The position numbers and the translations under genes were made by a program. Positions 36,492 through 45,225 of a stretch of DNA of 64,000 nucleotides are shown one piece after another. How positions within the stretch are numbered: position 1 is the first letter of the stretch; every line of letters begins with the position of its first letter. Source of the DNA: Taibaiella sp. (GTDB lineage: Bacteria; Bacteroidota; Bacteroidia; Chitinophagales; Chitinophagaceae); NCBI GenBank assembly GCA_013815385.1, contig JACDGL010000001.1, positions 1 to 64,000 of the forward strand, read 5' to 3'. The notes beneath the pieces were generated by a model. The model had not been told where the DNA came from and ran no database searches. It was given only the letters and a program-made list of their open reading frames with translations.

Positions 36492-39400
36492 TTATTGCAG
36501 TATCGTCATCTTGGCTGGCTTGTAGGTAACATCACCATTGCTCAGGCCCACCATCAGTATAGAATGGGTGTTAGCATCAGGCAGTGTTATCTGTACCGTA
36601 TTGGCGCCTACTGTAGCATTTACTGCCTGTGTGTATACTACCCTTCCGGTTATATCCATTACCTGCAGTTCCAAAGCCCTGTTATCATCACTGATAAACT
36701 TGCACTGGAAACTTCCTGTGCTCGGGTTAGGATAGATGCTGATGCTCTTTGCATTTAACTGGTTGGTGCTCACCGCCACTTCCTTAGAGAAAGCCTGGTT
36801 GTCTACATAGTAGTTCAGGTCGGTAGGTGCATGGTTGAACAGGAAGGTATATACTACCGCCTTAATATCATTTGCAGTGAATGGTGCTGTTAACTTATCA
36901 GATGCAAAATCATCCAGGCTGATGATATAATTCTTACCGGCAGGATCCAGTGTTACAACTGTCTTGTACTGGTCTTTCCAATTAGTTATACCATCCTTCA
37001 GCAGCTTTATTTCCATCTGGCCGCTGCCCTTTGCATAGAACTTGAAGGAGTGGTAATCTGTAAGGTTTACCTTCTCGTCACCAGGCGCTATAAATTTGTA
37101 CAGCGACAGGTAATCAGTACTCGATGCCTTTACCGATACATTCCTGTACAGGGGGTATTCATTATCATAGTACACGCGCGCAGGACTGTTGCCCGGTGCG
37201 TACTGCGATACAGTAGTATAGTTCTTATCTACATCCAGGCTGTAGTTACCATCTGCCATATATACCTCATCGGTCAGCTGTCCGTTCAGGTACAGGTGGC
37301 CTTCGTATTCATAGCCATCCTTTATTGGCAGACTCAGTGTATTCTTCAGGCCCGGATTCAGGGTCAGTATGTTATTCAGGTTATCGATGCCTGCGTTCTC
37401 ATTTACCCTTTCGTCAAAGGCAAGGTTAGCACCGGTTACATCTGTTGTGTTGTTAAAGGCCATGTTCAGGTTGCCTTTATTGCGCTTACCGTAGGTAATG
37501 TAGGCCTTTGGCACACCAAATGCTGTATCGGTCTGGCGGTAGCTCATGGTAGCACCCAGGTTGTCAAGTATATTTCCTACCAGTGTCTGTGTATAGGAAG
37601 GGATCGCTGCCCAAGCCTGGAAGTTGAACACGGTGTCATCTCCTGCATATTGGGAGATCAGCCATTTGCTCTGTACTTTAAAGCTGTTCGTTCCGGCGCT
37701 CCTGCCTGCTGCAAAGGCGATAGCATATTCTACGGTGCCATTAGCCTGCTGTAATGTGAACTGGATGAATTTGATACCCTTTATTGTTACTTCTTTTGTA
37801 TCCAGTAAGGTTGCGCCCCTGAAACGGTCGCATATGCTCTTGGTATGGCTGTAGGCTTTGTTCAGGGTAGTTATACCCAGCACTACTGCTTTAGCCTGGT
37901 TTCCAGCTGTATAGTCTACAGAGAATACATCCACCGCAGAGGTAATAGAGGTGATATCTTCAGGAGTGGTCTGGTAGGTGTTATCCGTACCGGCCAGTGC
38001 TGATGGGATGAACCTTCTGATACCGTTGGTGCTGGAAGTAGTTGTCCTTGCCAGGTTATTATTAGTGGTTGCAGGGGTAAACTGTGGCAATGTGCTGTAG
38101 TTTACTTTACAGCTCACGCTGTTCTTAAAGTTGGTATAGTCCCTTCTGCTTACCAGCCCGCCCAGGCTCTGGCTTTCAAGACCACCGCCGGAACCGGAAC
38201 CTACCGAGTCAGATGCTACTACCACATCATGACTTACAGTATCTGTGCAGCCATAGATGTTGGTAACTATATGGGTTACGTGGAATGTGCCGGCATGATG
38301 GTAAAGATGGTTCACATCGCGGGTAGGCGATGTAGAACTATCACCCAGCAGGTACAGGTAGGTATTACCCGCTGTACTGTCAAGGCCCTTAAATATAAAG
38401 GTGTTAGAGGAAAGATACTCCAGCGTATCATTCCGGGTGAAGTCTGCGTTTGGTGAAGGACGAACTAATACGTTCATAGTAGCAGAATCCGTTATGCCAT
38501 TAATGGTGAAATAAACCTTTACAATATAGGTGCCCACTGTTGTATAATGATGGGTGGGTGAAAATAATGCTGAAGTAGTAGTATCACCAAAATCCCAGGA
38601 GATAGCTGTAATAACATGGTCGGAATCTACTGTCGTAAAGGAAAAAAGATTACCGGTAAAACACTGCGTATCTGCGGATACTAAAGAAAATACAGGTACT
38701 ACAATATAGGCTGTATCGCTATTCCTTAAGAAGGAAACAGTATTATCACTACTATTAGGAACAGCAATATCCGCTTTTCCATCCCCATCCAGGTCGCCAA
38801 CAGCAAGAAAATATGGATTAGCTCCAGTTCCAAACGCAAGTGGGCTATGGAAACTGAGGGCTAAAAGGGTGCTGGTGTTACGCAAAACAGAAACAGTATT
38901 TGCACTATAATTAGATACTATTATATCTGTCTTTCCGTCACCATTCATATCGCCAAATGCCACTCCCAGAGGATTATTACCAGCTGCAAAATCTAAATTT
39001 GCAGCAAGGCTTATAGTACCTAAAATACTTGTATTCCGGAATATTGTAACTGTGGTACCCAATTCGTTAGTTACTGCAATATCTCCCTTTCCATCTCCAT
39101 TCAGGTCGCCAATAGCTATATCATATGGTCCGTTTAATCCTCCATAATCAACATGAGCTGTGAAGTTGACAGTACCTGGGATGCTTGTATTCTGTAGTAC
39201 GGAAATTGAATTATCGTTATAGTTAGCGACTGCCAGGTCATATTTGCCATCGCCGTCCAAATCACCTGCAGCAACGCTTAAAGGGTAAACCCCTGTTGCA
39301 AAATCAACGTGCGGGGCAAAGCTAATAGCGCCCACACTTCCGGTATTGAGGAACACAGCTACAACGTTGTCGGCTACATCTGTCGTTACAATATCTGCTC

Positions 39401-40145
39401 TCCCGTCATTATCTATATCTGCAATTGCAATGCCATTAGGAGAATTAATGGCAAATGTCTGTTGGGTCGCAAAACTGATCGCGCCTGGAGTGCTGGTATT
39501 CAAAAAAACAGATATTGTATTTGATCCACTATTAGACATGGCTATATCCAGCTTGCCATCTCCATCAAGATCGCCCAAAGCCACCCTATATGGATTAGTT
39601 CCAACTGTTAGGGCAAGATGGGCTGCAAAACGGATAGTATCAATTACGCCGGTATTCCGGTATATATATATACTGCCATCAGCATAATTCGCAACCACTA
39701 CATCTGCTTTGCCATCCCCATCAATATCTCCTATAGCTGTAGATAAAGGGGTAACCGCGGCGGAATCTATTTTTGGATCCATTAACACGGTATCATGCCC
39801 ATGAAAGAAAGGCAAAAAAGAATAATCTGAATATCCGGTCAGTCCGTTAAAAGTGTTGGTAACAGTCACCGGATAGTAAGTAGCCTCAATCGGCACAGTT
39901 ACCGTTAATGAAGTAGTTGAAGCTAATAATACTGCGGCCCTTGTGGCGCCAAAGTATACTATATCATTAGCCGTAGTGGTATTGAACCCACTCCCGGTAA
40001 TAATAACAATGGCCCCTTTTACTCCTTTATTCACGCTTAAAGCAGTAATTGATGGCTGGGCAATAGCTTTATTCATCCCCATGCATAGCACAAAAAGGAG
40101 CGTAAATACTATTAAACTCTTTAGTTTAGGTAGGCGTTTATTCAT
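36492..40145 (-). CDS. Large T9SS-secreted protein: IPT, seven FG-GAP repeats, PKD domains, sorting domain
   Basis: 1217 residues from the ATG at 40145, chosen because a signal peptide follows directly (KLKSLIVFTLLFVLCMGMNK); an in-frame start at 40187 is possible. Order: IPT/TIG domain (about 30-115), seven FG-GAP/VCBS blades (about 130-480) each with a Ca-binding DxDxDGxxD loop (GDLDGDGKLD, ADIDNDGRAD and similar), PKD domain with ISWDFGD (about 495-575), a second PKD-like domain (about 580-650), a Ser/Gly linker, a 450-residue unassigned beta-rich region, and a type A T9SS sorting domain (about 1135-1217, ISIYPNPSTGSFQCKF). A surface or extracellular adhesion or binding protein. No catalytic motif recognised. 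Confidence 0.88.
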   Translation of the reverse strand: MNKRLPKLKSLIVFTLLFVLCMGMNKAIAQPSITALSVNKGVKGAIVIITGSGFNTTTANDIVYFGATRAAVLLASTTSLTVTVPIEATYYPVTVTNTFNGLTGYSDYSFLPFFHGHDTVLMDPKIDSAAVTPLSTAIGDIDGDGKADVVVANYADGSIYIYRNTGVIDTIRFAAHLALTVGTNPYRVALGDLDGDGKLDIAMSNSGSNTISVFLNTSTPGAISFATQQTFAINSPNGIAIADIDNDGRADIVTTDVADNVVAVFLNTGSVGAISFAPHVDFATGVYPLSVAAGDLDGDGKYDLAVANYNDNSISVLQNTSIPGTVNFTAHVDYGGLNGPYDIAIGDLNGDGKGDIAVTNELGTTVTIFRNTSILGTISLAANLDFAAGNNPLGVAFGDMNGDGKTDIIVSNYSANTVSVLRNTSTLLALSFHSPLAFGTGANPYFLAVGDLDGDGKADIAVPNSSDNTVSFLRNSDTAYIVVPVFSLVSADTQCFTGNLFSFTTVDSDHVITAISWDFGDTTTSALFSPTHHYTTVGTYIVKVYFTINGITDSATMNVLVRPSPNADFTRNDTLEYLSSNTFIFKGLDSTAGNTYLYLLGDSSTSPTRDVNHLYHHAGTFHVTHIVTNIYGCTDTVSHDVVVASDSVGSGSGGGLESQSLGGLVSRRDYTNFKNSVSCKVNYSTLPQFTPATTNNNLARTTTSSTNGIRRFIPSALAGTDNTYQTTPEDITSITSAVDVFSVDYTAGNQAKAVVLGITTLNKAYSHTKSICDRFRGATLLDTKEVTIKGIKFIQFTLQQANGTVEYAIAFAAGRSAGTNSFKVQSKWLISQYAGDDTVFNFQAWAAIPSYTQTLVGNILDNLGATMSYRQTDTAFGVPKAYITYGKRNKGNLNMAFNNTTDVTGANLAFDERVNENAGIDNLNNILTLNPGLKNTLSLPIKDGYEYEGHLYLNGQLTDEVYMADGNYSLDVDKNYTTVSQYAPGNSPARVYYDNEYPLYRNVSVKASSTDYLSLYKFIAPGDEKVNLTDYHSFKFYAKGSGQMEIKLLKDGITNWKDQYKTVVTLDPAGKNYIISLDDFASDKLTAPFTANDIKAVVYTFLFNHAPTDLNYYVDNQAFSKEVAVSTNQLNAKSISIYPNPSTGSFQCKFISDDNRALELQVMDITGRVVYTQAVNATVGANTVQITLPDANTHSILMVGLSNGDVTYKPAKMTILQ

Positions 40146-40187
40146 AATATAATTGTTGAGGGCATAAATATATAACGCCGTTTTCAT

Positions 40188-40592
40188 AATAATTGTAAAA
40201 AGATGTGAAATAACTAATTATTGTTGTGGTGTAAGGATTTTTTGATGAAAATAAGGCTCTTAGCTGATTAATATATTATTTTCATACTATATCATTAAAA
40301 ATTTGGTGCTGTTTGGATGGGCGAAAAAAATCAAAATTGTTTTTACACCAAGGCTGGATCTTCTATGTCTCCAAAAGTTTATTCAAGCTGATTACTCGGG
40401 GTAAGTGCATGCCGGAAACACCGAAGCTTGCCCGAGCGTAATTTAAGTCTTCTGCAAATCAAGAGGCATATTTACTTTTAATAAAAAATTACAGCCTCTG
40501 CGTTACCTATTATATGCCCTGCTTCAGCAATAAAATAATAGCCACGTTACAGATATCGTAACGTGGCTTATTATGTCATCCGGTTATAGTAC
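40188..40592. other. Intergenic region between two minus-strand secreted-protein genes
   Basis: Apart from the terminator at 40537-40575 I see no gene, RNA or repeat in these 400 bases. The part nearest 40145 must hold the promoter of the large T9SS gene, but no clear TTG/TAnnTTTG pair was found. Confidence 0.4.
40537..40575 (-). terminator. Terminator of the frameshifted T9SS gene
   Basis: AATAGCCACGTTAC and GTAACGTGGCTTATT form a long stem around AGATATC; the minus strand continues with a T-rich tract. Confidence 0.7.
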
Positions 40593-41324
40593 TTATTGTT
40601 TAACGAACTTGTCGCGAATGATCAAGTCGTTATTTCGCAATTCATAAAAATAGATGCCTTTTGCAAATTGGCTCACGGGTATTGCTATATCAGGATTATC
40701 GGCGTTATAGTTCTTTTGCAGCACTACTTTTCCGTTTATATCAAATAAGCGCAGTGCTATATTTCCCATAAAGTAGTTACCTGTATTTATATGCAACACA
40801 CCATCCACAGGGTTAGGATAGGTTGATACATTTCCTGCTGCGCTTGTTACATGGTTTATGCTTAGCGGCTGCGATTTTAGTTGCATCTTATCTACATACA
40901 GTGTACTTCCAGTTACCGCAGATGTCCATGACGAAGATATCAGGTCTACGCGTATGCTGTCAGGTGTTATAGATGCAGAAAATGGTATTTGGAAATAGGT
41001 CCATGCAGTAGTAGCCACGCAATGGTATATGTTACCACCTACCGGGTTGCCGCTCTTTGATAAGTTGACGAATATCTGGCCTGAATCTGTACCCGATGTT
41101 GTGTATTTGTAATAGCCTGTAAGGGTATCGGTCATTTTCGTATAAGGTAGTCCCCCTTGTGGGCCATTATTATTAGACATTCGTCCTGTAGTTACCTGTG
41201 CCGCGCCGCCATTGCTGCCACTAGACTGTGTTTGCAGCATAATGGCATAGTTACCTGAATAGTGGTCAGTTGTTTTGCTTACGCCGCTTGCGCCCTTGCC
41301 GCTAGCCTGGGCTTGCCAACTCAT
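40593..41324 (-). CDS. C-terminal fragment of the frameshifted protein (T9SS sorting domain)
   Basis: 243 residues from an internal ATG; the same frame is open upstream to about 41402. It contains the second copy of the duplicated beta-sandwich domain (about 1-150) and a type A sorting domain (TYPNPVDGVLHINTG to KFVKQ, about 168-243). It lacks a signal peptide, so as an isolated protein it would not be exported. Confidence 0.55.
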   Translation of the reverse strand: MSWQAQASGKGASGVSKTTDHYSGNYAIMLQTQSSGSNGGAAQVTTGRMSNNNGPQGGLPYTKMTDTLTGYYKYTTSGTDSGQIFVNLSKSGNPVGGNIYHCVATTAWTYFQIPFSASITPDSIRVDLISSSWTSAVTGSTLYVDKMQLKSQPLSINHVTSAAGNVSTYPNPVDGVLHINTGNYFMGNIALRLFDINGKVVLQKNYNADNPDIAIPVSQFAKGIYFYELRNNDLIIRDKFVKQ

Positions 41325-41502
41325 TACCTTGTCAAATGATAATGAAGACCAGGCGTCAAAGCTGCCGTTTACAATACCTTGAGTTATACCTATGCCGTAA
41401 ACACAAGCTGGTCAAGCTCCAGCCAGCTGCCCGATTGAAGGCCTATATTATTATTACCCAGCAAATTGCTCGAAGTAGCAGCTAGTATAAAACTATCAGG
41501 TG

Positions 41503-41997
41503 TTAAGACAGCGTTAAAGGAATAGTGAAGGCTGTATAGGCAGCTGTGCTTCCGGTTATAGCCAGCTTAAAAGGAGGTGCAATAATTGTTCCTGCTTTTT
41601 TGAACAACACAATAATGCCTGCTGTATCTCCGGCCTTCACATTGCATTTATAAAAGCCTGTGAGTGCTGTTGGTTTTTGTGCATAAGGCATGCCACCCTG
41701 CCCCTTTATTGGATCGCCTTGTAGTGAGTTGGTGATATAGGCCATCAGTGTATCAGAGCCCACTATAGCCGTTTGTATATGCATAGCTTGCCCTACCACT
41801 CCCGGCACTTTCCACACGGTAATGCTATCTTCTGCCGTAAGGGATTGTATATTGGAAGTATACCACCCCGAGTCCGGATTATTATACGATGTAGTGTGCC
41901 ACAATTCAAAATCACCATTTGGTAAGCTTTGTCCCCAGCCATTATTACAGGCAATGAGCAAAATCGAAAAGAGTACTATTTTTTTCATATAGTTCAA
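41503..41997 (-). CDS. N-terminal fragment of the frameshifted protein
   Basis: 164 residues: signal peptide (about 1-22, ending NNGWGQS) and the first copy of the duplicated beta-sandwich domain (SLPNGDFELWHTTSY onward). It stops in the middle of the final strand (FTIPLTLS), and its continuation lies in the next frame. Without the sorting domain it would not be anchored by T9SS. Confidence 0.55.
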   Translation of the reverse strand: MNYMKKIVLFSILLIACNNGWGQSLPNGDFELWHTTSYNNPDSGWYTSNIQSLTAEDSITVWKVPGVVGQAMHIQTAIVGSDTLMAYITNSLQGDPIKGQGGMPYAQKPTALTGFYKCNVKAGDTAGIIVLFKKAGTIIAPPFKLAITGSTAAYTAFTIPLTLS

Positions 41998-42160
41998 TTT
42001 TGGTTACATTAATATGATTGATATAGTAAAGATAATTAATTATTAATCGGTAGGTAATTTTTACCGCATAATTTTTTTGCTTCTAAGAATTACTTTGCTA
42101 AACTAACTACTATCAGCCCACCAGTTACCCGATCAACTAATAGGCATATAATGTATTTAG

Positions 42161-42191
42161 TTGCACATTTGTTCTTAACAATCTATTTTTG
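42161..42191 (+). promoter_or_regulatory. Promoter of pyrR-pyrB
   Basis: TTG at 42161-42163 and TATTTTTG at 42184-42191 are 20 nt apart. Only 17 nt separate the -7 box from the pyrR start codon at 42209. Confidence 0.72.
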
Positions 42192-42208
42192 TCTAAATCC
42201 TCCCGTTT

Positions 42209-42736
42209 TTGAAGATACTGCTAGACCATAAGCAATTAGATATTACGCTGCAGCGGCTGGCTCACCAATTAGCAGAAAATCACCTCACTTTTCACGATAC
42301 AGTTATCATCGGCATTCAGCCCCGTGGCATATGGCTTTCTCAAAGAATAGCCCGTATAGTACAGGAGATAACAACAGGGAATGTGCAATATGGCAAGCTG
42401 GACATCACCTTCTACCGGGATGATATACACCAACAGGGCGATATGCACCTGCCTGCGCATACAGATATACCTTTCAGTATTGAGGATAAATCAGTTGTGC
42501 TTGTAGATGATGTGCTGCATACTGGCCGTACTATAAGGGCAGCGATGGATGCACTCATTGATTTTGGAAGGCCTAAAAAGGTAGAATTGCTGGTACTCAT
42601 AGACAGGCGTTTTAGCCGCGAGCTGCCTATACAGCCCGATTATGTAGGCCGTACCATAGATACCATTATAACCCAGAAAGTAAAAGTGTACTGGCAGGAA
42701 AAGGATAACAAAGACGAAGTTGTATTGCTTGATTGA
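42209..42736 (+). CDS. pyrR: PyrR-type phosphoribosyltransferase
   Basis: 175 residues from a TTG start. PRPP-binding signature VVLVDDVLHTGRTIRAAMDA and the N-terminal VIIGIQPRGIWLSQRIARIV block mark a PyrR homologue: a uracil phosphoribosyltransferase that in Firmicutes also binds pyr mRNA to cause attenuation. LDITFYRDD is also conserved. Followed after 21 nt by pyrB, so linkage to pyrimidine synthesis is kept. The predicted leader is only about 10 nt, too short for an attenuator in front of this gene. Confidence 0.92.
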   Translation: MKILLDHKQLDITLQRLAHQLAENHLTFHDTVIIGIQPRGIWLSQRIARIVQEITTGNVQYGKLDITFYRDDIHQQGDMHLPAHTDIPFSIEDKSVVLVDDVLHTGRTIRAAMDALIDFGRPKKVELLVLIDRRFSRELPIQPDYVGRTIDTIITQKVKVYWQEKDNKDEVVLLD

Positions 42737-42757
42737 ATTATAAAACAAAAAAGATAA

Positions 42758-43690
42758 ATGTCGCTTTCGGTAAAACATCTGTTAGGTATCAAAGAGTTGC
42801 AGCAGCAGGATATCGAACAGATATTCCAGACGGCTGATAACTTTAAGCAGGTATTGCAGCGCTCTATACGTAAGGTGCCTGCCCTGCGCGATACAACTAT
42901 TGTTAACCTTTTCTTTGAGAACTCTACCCGTACACGTATATCTTTTGAGCTGGCAGAAAAAAGACTAAGCGCTGATACGGTAAACTTCTCTTCATCTGGA
43001 TCATCTGTATCAAAAGGAGAAACGCTGATAGATACCGTAAAGAACATCTTGTCTATGAAAGTAGATATGATTGTTATGCGGCATTCAGCCAGCGGCGCGC
43101 CGTGGTTCCTTGCAAAGCATGTAGATGCAAGTATTATTAACGCTGGCGATGGCACTAATGAGCATCCTACACAGGCACTCCTCGATGCCTATTCTATACG
43201 GGAGCAACTCGGTAGCCTTAAAGGCAAGCGGGTTACCATCATTGGCGATATCATGCACTCACGGGTAGCGTTGAGTAATATCTTTTGCCTTAGTAAATTA
43301 GGAGCGGAGGTAACTGTATCTGGCCCGCCTACATTGATACCTAAGCACATACAGGATCTTGGGGTAAGAGTAGAATATGATGTAAAAAAAGCTCTGGAGT
43401 GGTGCGATGTAGCTAACGTGCTGCGCATACAGCTCGAAAGGCAGCATAAACCGCTATTCTCTACCCTTCGGGAATATGCAATATACTATGGCGTCAACAA
43501 GCAGATGCTGGAAAGCCTGCAACGAGATATCATCATCATGCACCCGGGCCCTATAAACAGGGGAGTCGAAATAAACTCCGATGTAGCCGATAGCAAGCAT
43601 TCTATAATCCTGAACCAGGTAGAGAACGGAGTGGCCATACGCATGGCTGTTATATACCTCCTCTCCGGCAAGAGAGACCTGGTTGATTGA
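42758..43690 (+). CDS. pyrB: Aspartate carbamoyltransferase catalytic chain
   Basis: 310 residues. Carbamoyl-phosphate site FFENSTRTRISFELAEKRL, the HPTQALLDAYSI segment and the C-terminal HPGPINRGVE block are typical of PyrB. It forms N-carbamoyl-L-aspartate, the committed step of pyrimidine synthesis. No regulatory chain pyrI is next to it. Operon partner of pyrR. Confidence 0.97.
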   Translation: MSLSVKHLLGIKELQQQDIEQIFQTADNFKQVLQRSIRKVPALRDTTIVNLFFENSTRTRISFELAEKRLSADTVNFSSSGSSVSKGETLIDTVKNILSMKVDMIVMRHSASGAPWFLAKHVDASIINAGDGTNEHPTQALLDAYSIREQLGSLKGKRVTIIGDIMHSRVALSNIFCLSKLGAEVTVSGPPTLIPKHIQDLGVRVEYDVKKALEWCDVANVLRIQLERQHKPLFSTLREYAIYYGVNKQMLESLQRDIIIMHPGPINRGVEINSDVADSKHSIILNQVENGVAIRMAVIYLLSGKRDLVD

Positions 43691-43710
43691 TACATGGATA
43701 TTTTTAGTCT

Positions 43711-43744
43711 TTGACGTTACACATGCACTTAGTGTTATCTTTGC
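43711..43744 (+). promoter_or_regulatory. Promoter of accD
   Basis: TTG at 43711-43713 and TATCTTTG at 43736-43743 followed by C are 22 nt apart, at the long end of the accepted range. It is 40 nt ahead of the accD ATG. Confidence 0.55.
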
Positions 43745-43783
43745 CGTCTGTTTTTTAAATAAAATATAGAAAATAAATAATTT

Positions 43784-44635
43784 ATGTCCTCCACCTGGTT
43801 TCGCAGAATGAAGAAAGGTATCCTTACCAGCACGGATGAAAAGCTGGAGGCACCCGATGGGATATGGCATAAATGCCCCGAATGCAAGGCTACTTCCACC
43901 GTTAAGGAACTTCATGATAATGCTTACGTTTGCTTGAAATGCAACTACCATAATAGGATTAATGCCGTAGAATATTTTGAATTGTTATTTGACAATAATG
44001 AATACGAGGCACTTTTTGAAAATATTAAGCCCAGGGATATGCTCGGCTTTTTAGACCTGAAACCCTACGATGCCCGTCTAAAGGATGCACAGCGCACAAC
44101 CGGCCTTACCGATGCTATGACGGTAGGTGTGGGCACCATCAATAACCAGGAAATAGTAATTGCCTGCATGAATTTTAATTTCATAGGTGGTTCTATGGGG
44201 TCTGTAGTGGGTGAAAAGATAGCGCGCGGTATAGACTTTGCTATTCTACATAAAATGCCCTTTATGATCATCTCCAAATCAGGGGGTGCCCGCATGATGG
44301 AAAGTGCATTTTCGCTGATGCAAATGGCCAAGACCTCTGCTAAACTTACACAGCTTGCAAAGGCCAGGCTACCCTATATTTCTTTGATGACCGATCCTAC
44401 TACCGGGGGCGTTACTGCATCGTATGCTATGTTGGGCGATATTAATATTGCCGAACCAAAAGCACTCATAGGCTTTGCCGGACCCAGGGTAATTAAAGAA
44501 ACGATTAAGAAAGATCTGCCTGCAGGATTTCAGCGTTCTGATTTTTTATTGGAGCATGGTTTCCTTGATTTTATAGTAGATCGTACCAACCTAAAATACA
44601 AATTATCGCAGGTATTGGAGTGGTTTGTAAAATAA
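43784..44635 (+). CDS. accD: Acetyl-CoA carboxylase carboxyltransferase subunit beta
   Basis: 283 residues. Zinc ribbon with four Cys, CPECKATSTVKELHDNAYVC and LKC, near residues 31-55; then a crotonase-fold carboxyltransferase domain with MNFNFIGGSMGSVVGEKIAR, SKSGGARMMESAFSLMQMAK and TGGVTASYAMLGD. Together with AccA it transfers the carboxyl group from biotin to acetyl-CoA. smpB follows after 33 nt. Confidence 0.97.
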   Translation: MSSTWFRRMKKGILTSTDEKLEAPDGIWHKCPECKATSTVKELHDNAYVCLKCNYHNRINAVEYFELLFDNNEYEALFENIKPRDMLGFLDLKPYDARLKDAQRTTGLTDAMTVGVGTINNQEIVIACMNFNFIGGSMGSVVGEKIARGIDFAILHKMPFMIISKSGGARMMESAFSLMQMAKTSAKLTQLAKARLPYISLMTDPTTGGVTASYAMLGDINIAEPKALIGFAGPRVIKETIKKDLPAGFQRSDFLLEHGFLDFIVDRTNLKYKLSQVLEWFVK

Positions 44636-44668
44636 TACAACCCTACTCTGTGCCACATCACTATACCA

Positions 44669-45115
44669 TTGTCTGATAACGTATACATAAAGAACCGCCC
44701 TGCCACATTTGAATATGCCATAGAAGATAAGCTAACGGCAGGCATAATGCTTACAGGTTCTGAGATCAAATCGGTACGTAATGGCAAGGTTAGCTTTAAT
44801 GATAGCTATTGCTTCTTCACCAATAACGAATTGTGGCTCAAAAGCCTTCACATAGCCGAGTATGTAAATGCAGGTTCTGCCGGTCACGAACCTACACGCG
44901 AGCGGAAGCTGCTCCTAAATAAAAAAGAACTGACCAAGTGGAGCAACAAGGTTAAAGAAAAAGGATTAACAATAGTACCATTGGCCATGTTTATCAATGA
45001 AAAGGGATTCGCCAAATTAGAGATTGGTTTAGGTAAGGGTAAAAAACTACATGATAAGCGCGAATCCATTAAGAGCCGCGATGTAGACCGGGAAATAAGA
45101 AGGTATTTAAAGTAA
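44669..45115 (+). CDS. smpB: SsrA-binding protein SmpB
   Basis: 148 residues from a TTG start. Canonical blocks: YIKNRPATFEYAIEDKLTAG, MLTGSEIKSVRNGKVSFND, FINEKGFAKLEIGLGKGKK and a C-terminal HDKRESIKSRDVDREIRR helix. SmpB delivers tmRNA to stalled ribosomes. The tmRNA gene is not in the window. Confidence 0.96.
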   Translation: MSDNVYIKNRPATFEYAIEDKLTAGIMLTGSEIKSVRNGKVSFNDSYCFFTNNELWLKSLHIAEYVNAGSAGHEPTRERKLLLNKKELTKWSNKVKEKGLTIVPLAMFINEKGFAKLEIGLGKGKKLHDKRESIKSRDVDREIRRYLK

Positions 45116-45225
45116 TACCCAATTTCAAAATAAATTTTTCAGCTTTACTACAACTGATGGAATAGCTGTTACTAAAGGAACATTCAATCTTACAATTAAA
45201 CCGTTATAGGGTATATTAACTCCTA

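Larger units (their letters stand above)
40593..41997 (-). pseudogene. Tandem-domain T9SS surface protein broken by two frameshifts
   Basis: Three consecutive frames on the minus strand make one protein of about 470 residues. Frame one (41997-41503) has a signal peptide and ends FTIPLTLS; frame two (about 41508-41390) continues LTPDSFILAATSSNLLG to LELDQLVF; frame three (about 41402-40593) continues YGIGITQGIVNGSFDAW to a T9SS C-terminal domain ending RDKFVKQ. The two halves are homologous: FTIPLTLS-LTPDSF against FQIPFSASITPDS, and GGMPYAQKPTALTGFYK against GGLPYTKMTDTLTGYYK. Each junction needs just one inserted base. Either a recently inactivated gene or two sequencing errors. Confidence 0.75.

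Noticed and set aside
37050-37754. Plus-strand frame of 234 codons
   Set aside because: It is antisense to the large T9SS protein, rich in Ile, Val, Cys and Tyr without any domain, and lacks a plausible start region.
38700-39800. Regular repeats that might suggest a CRISPR or tandem array
   Set aside because: They are the coding repeats of seven FG-GAP blades, roughly 170-200 bp long with diverged sequence, in an open frame.
42192-42208. PyrR attenuator in front of pyrR
   Set aside because: Only 17 nt lie between the -7 box and the start codon, which cannot hold the hairpins.
42640-43155. Minus-strand frame of 171 codons
   Set aside because: Antisense to pyrB, whose motifs are clear; Ser/Cys-rich composition typical of shadow frames.
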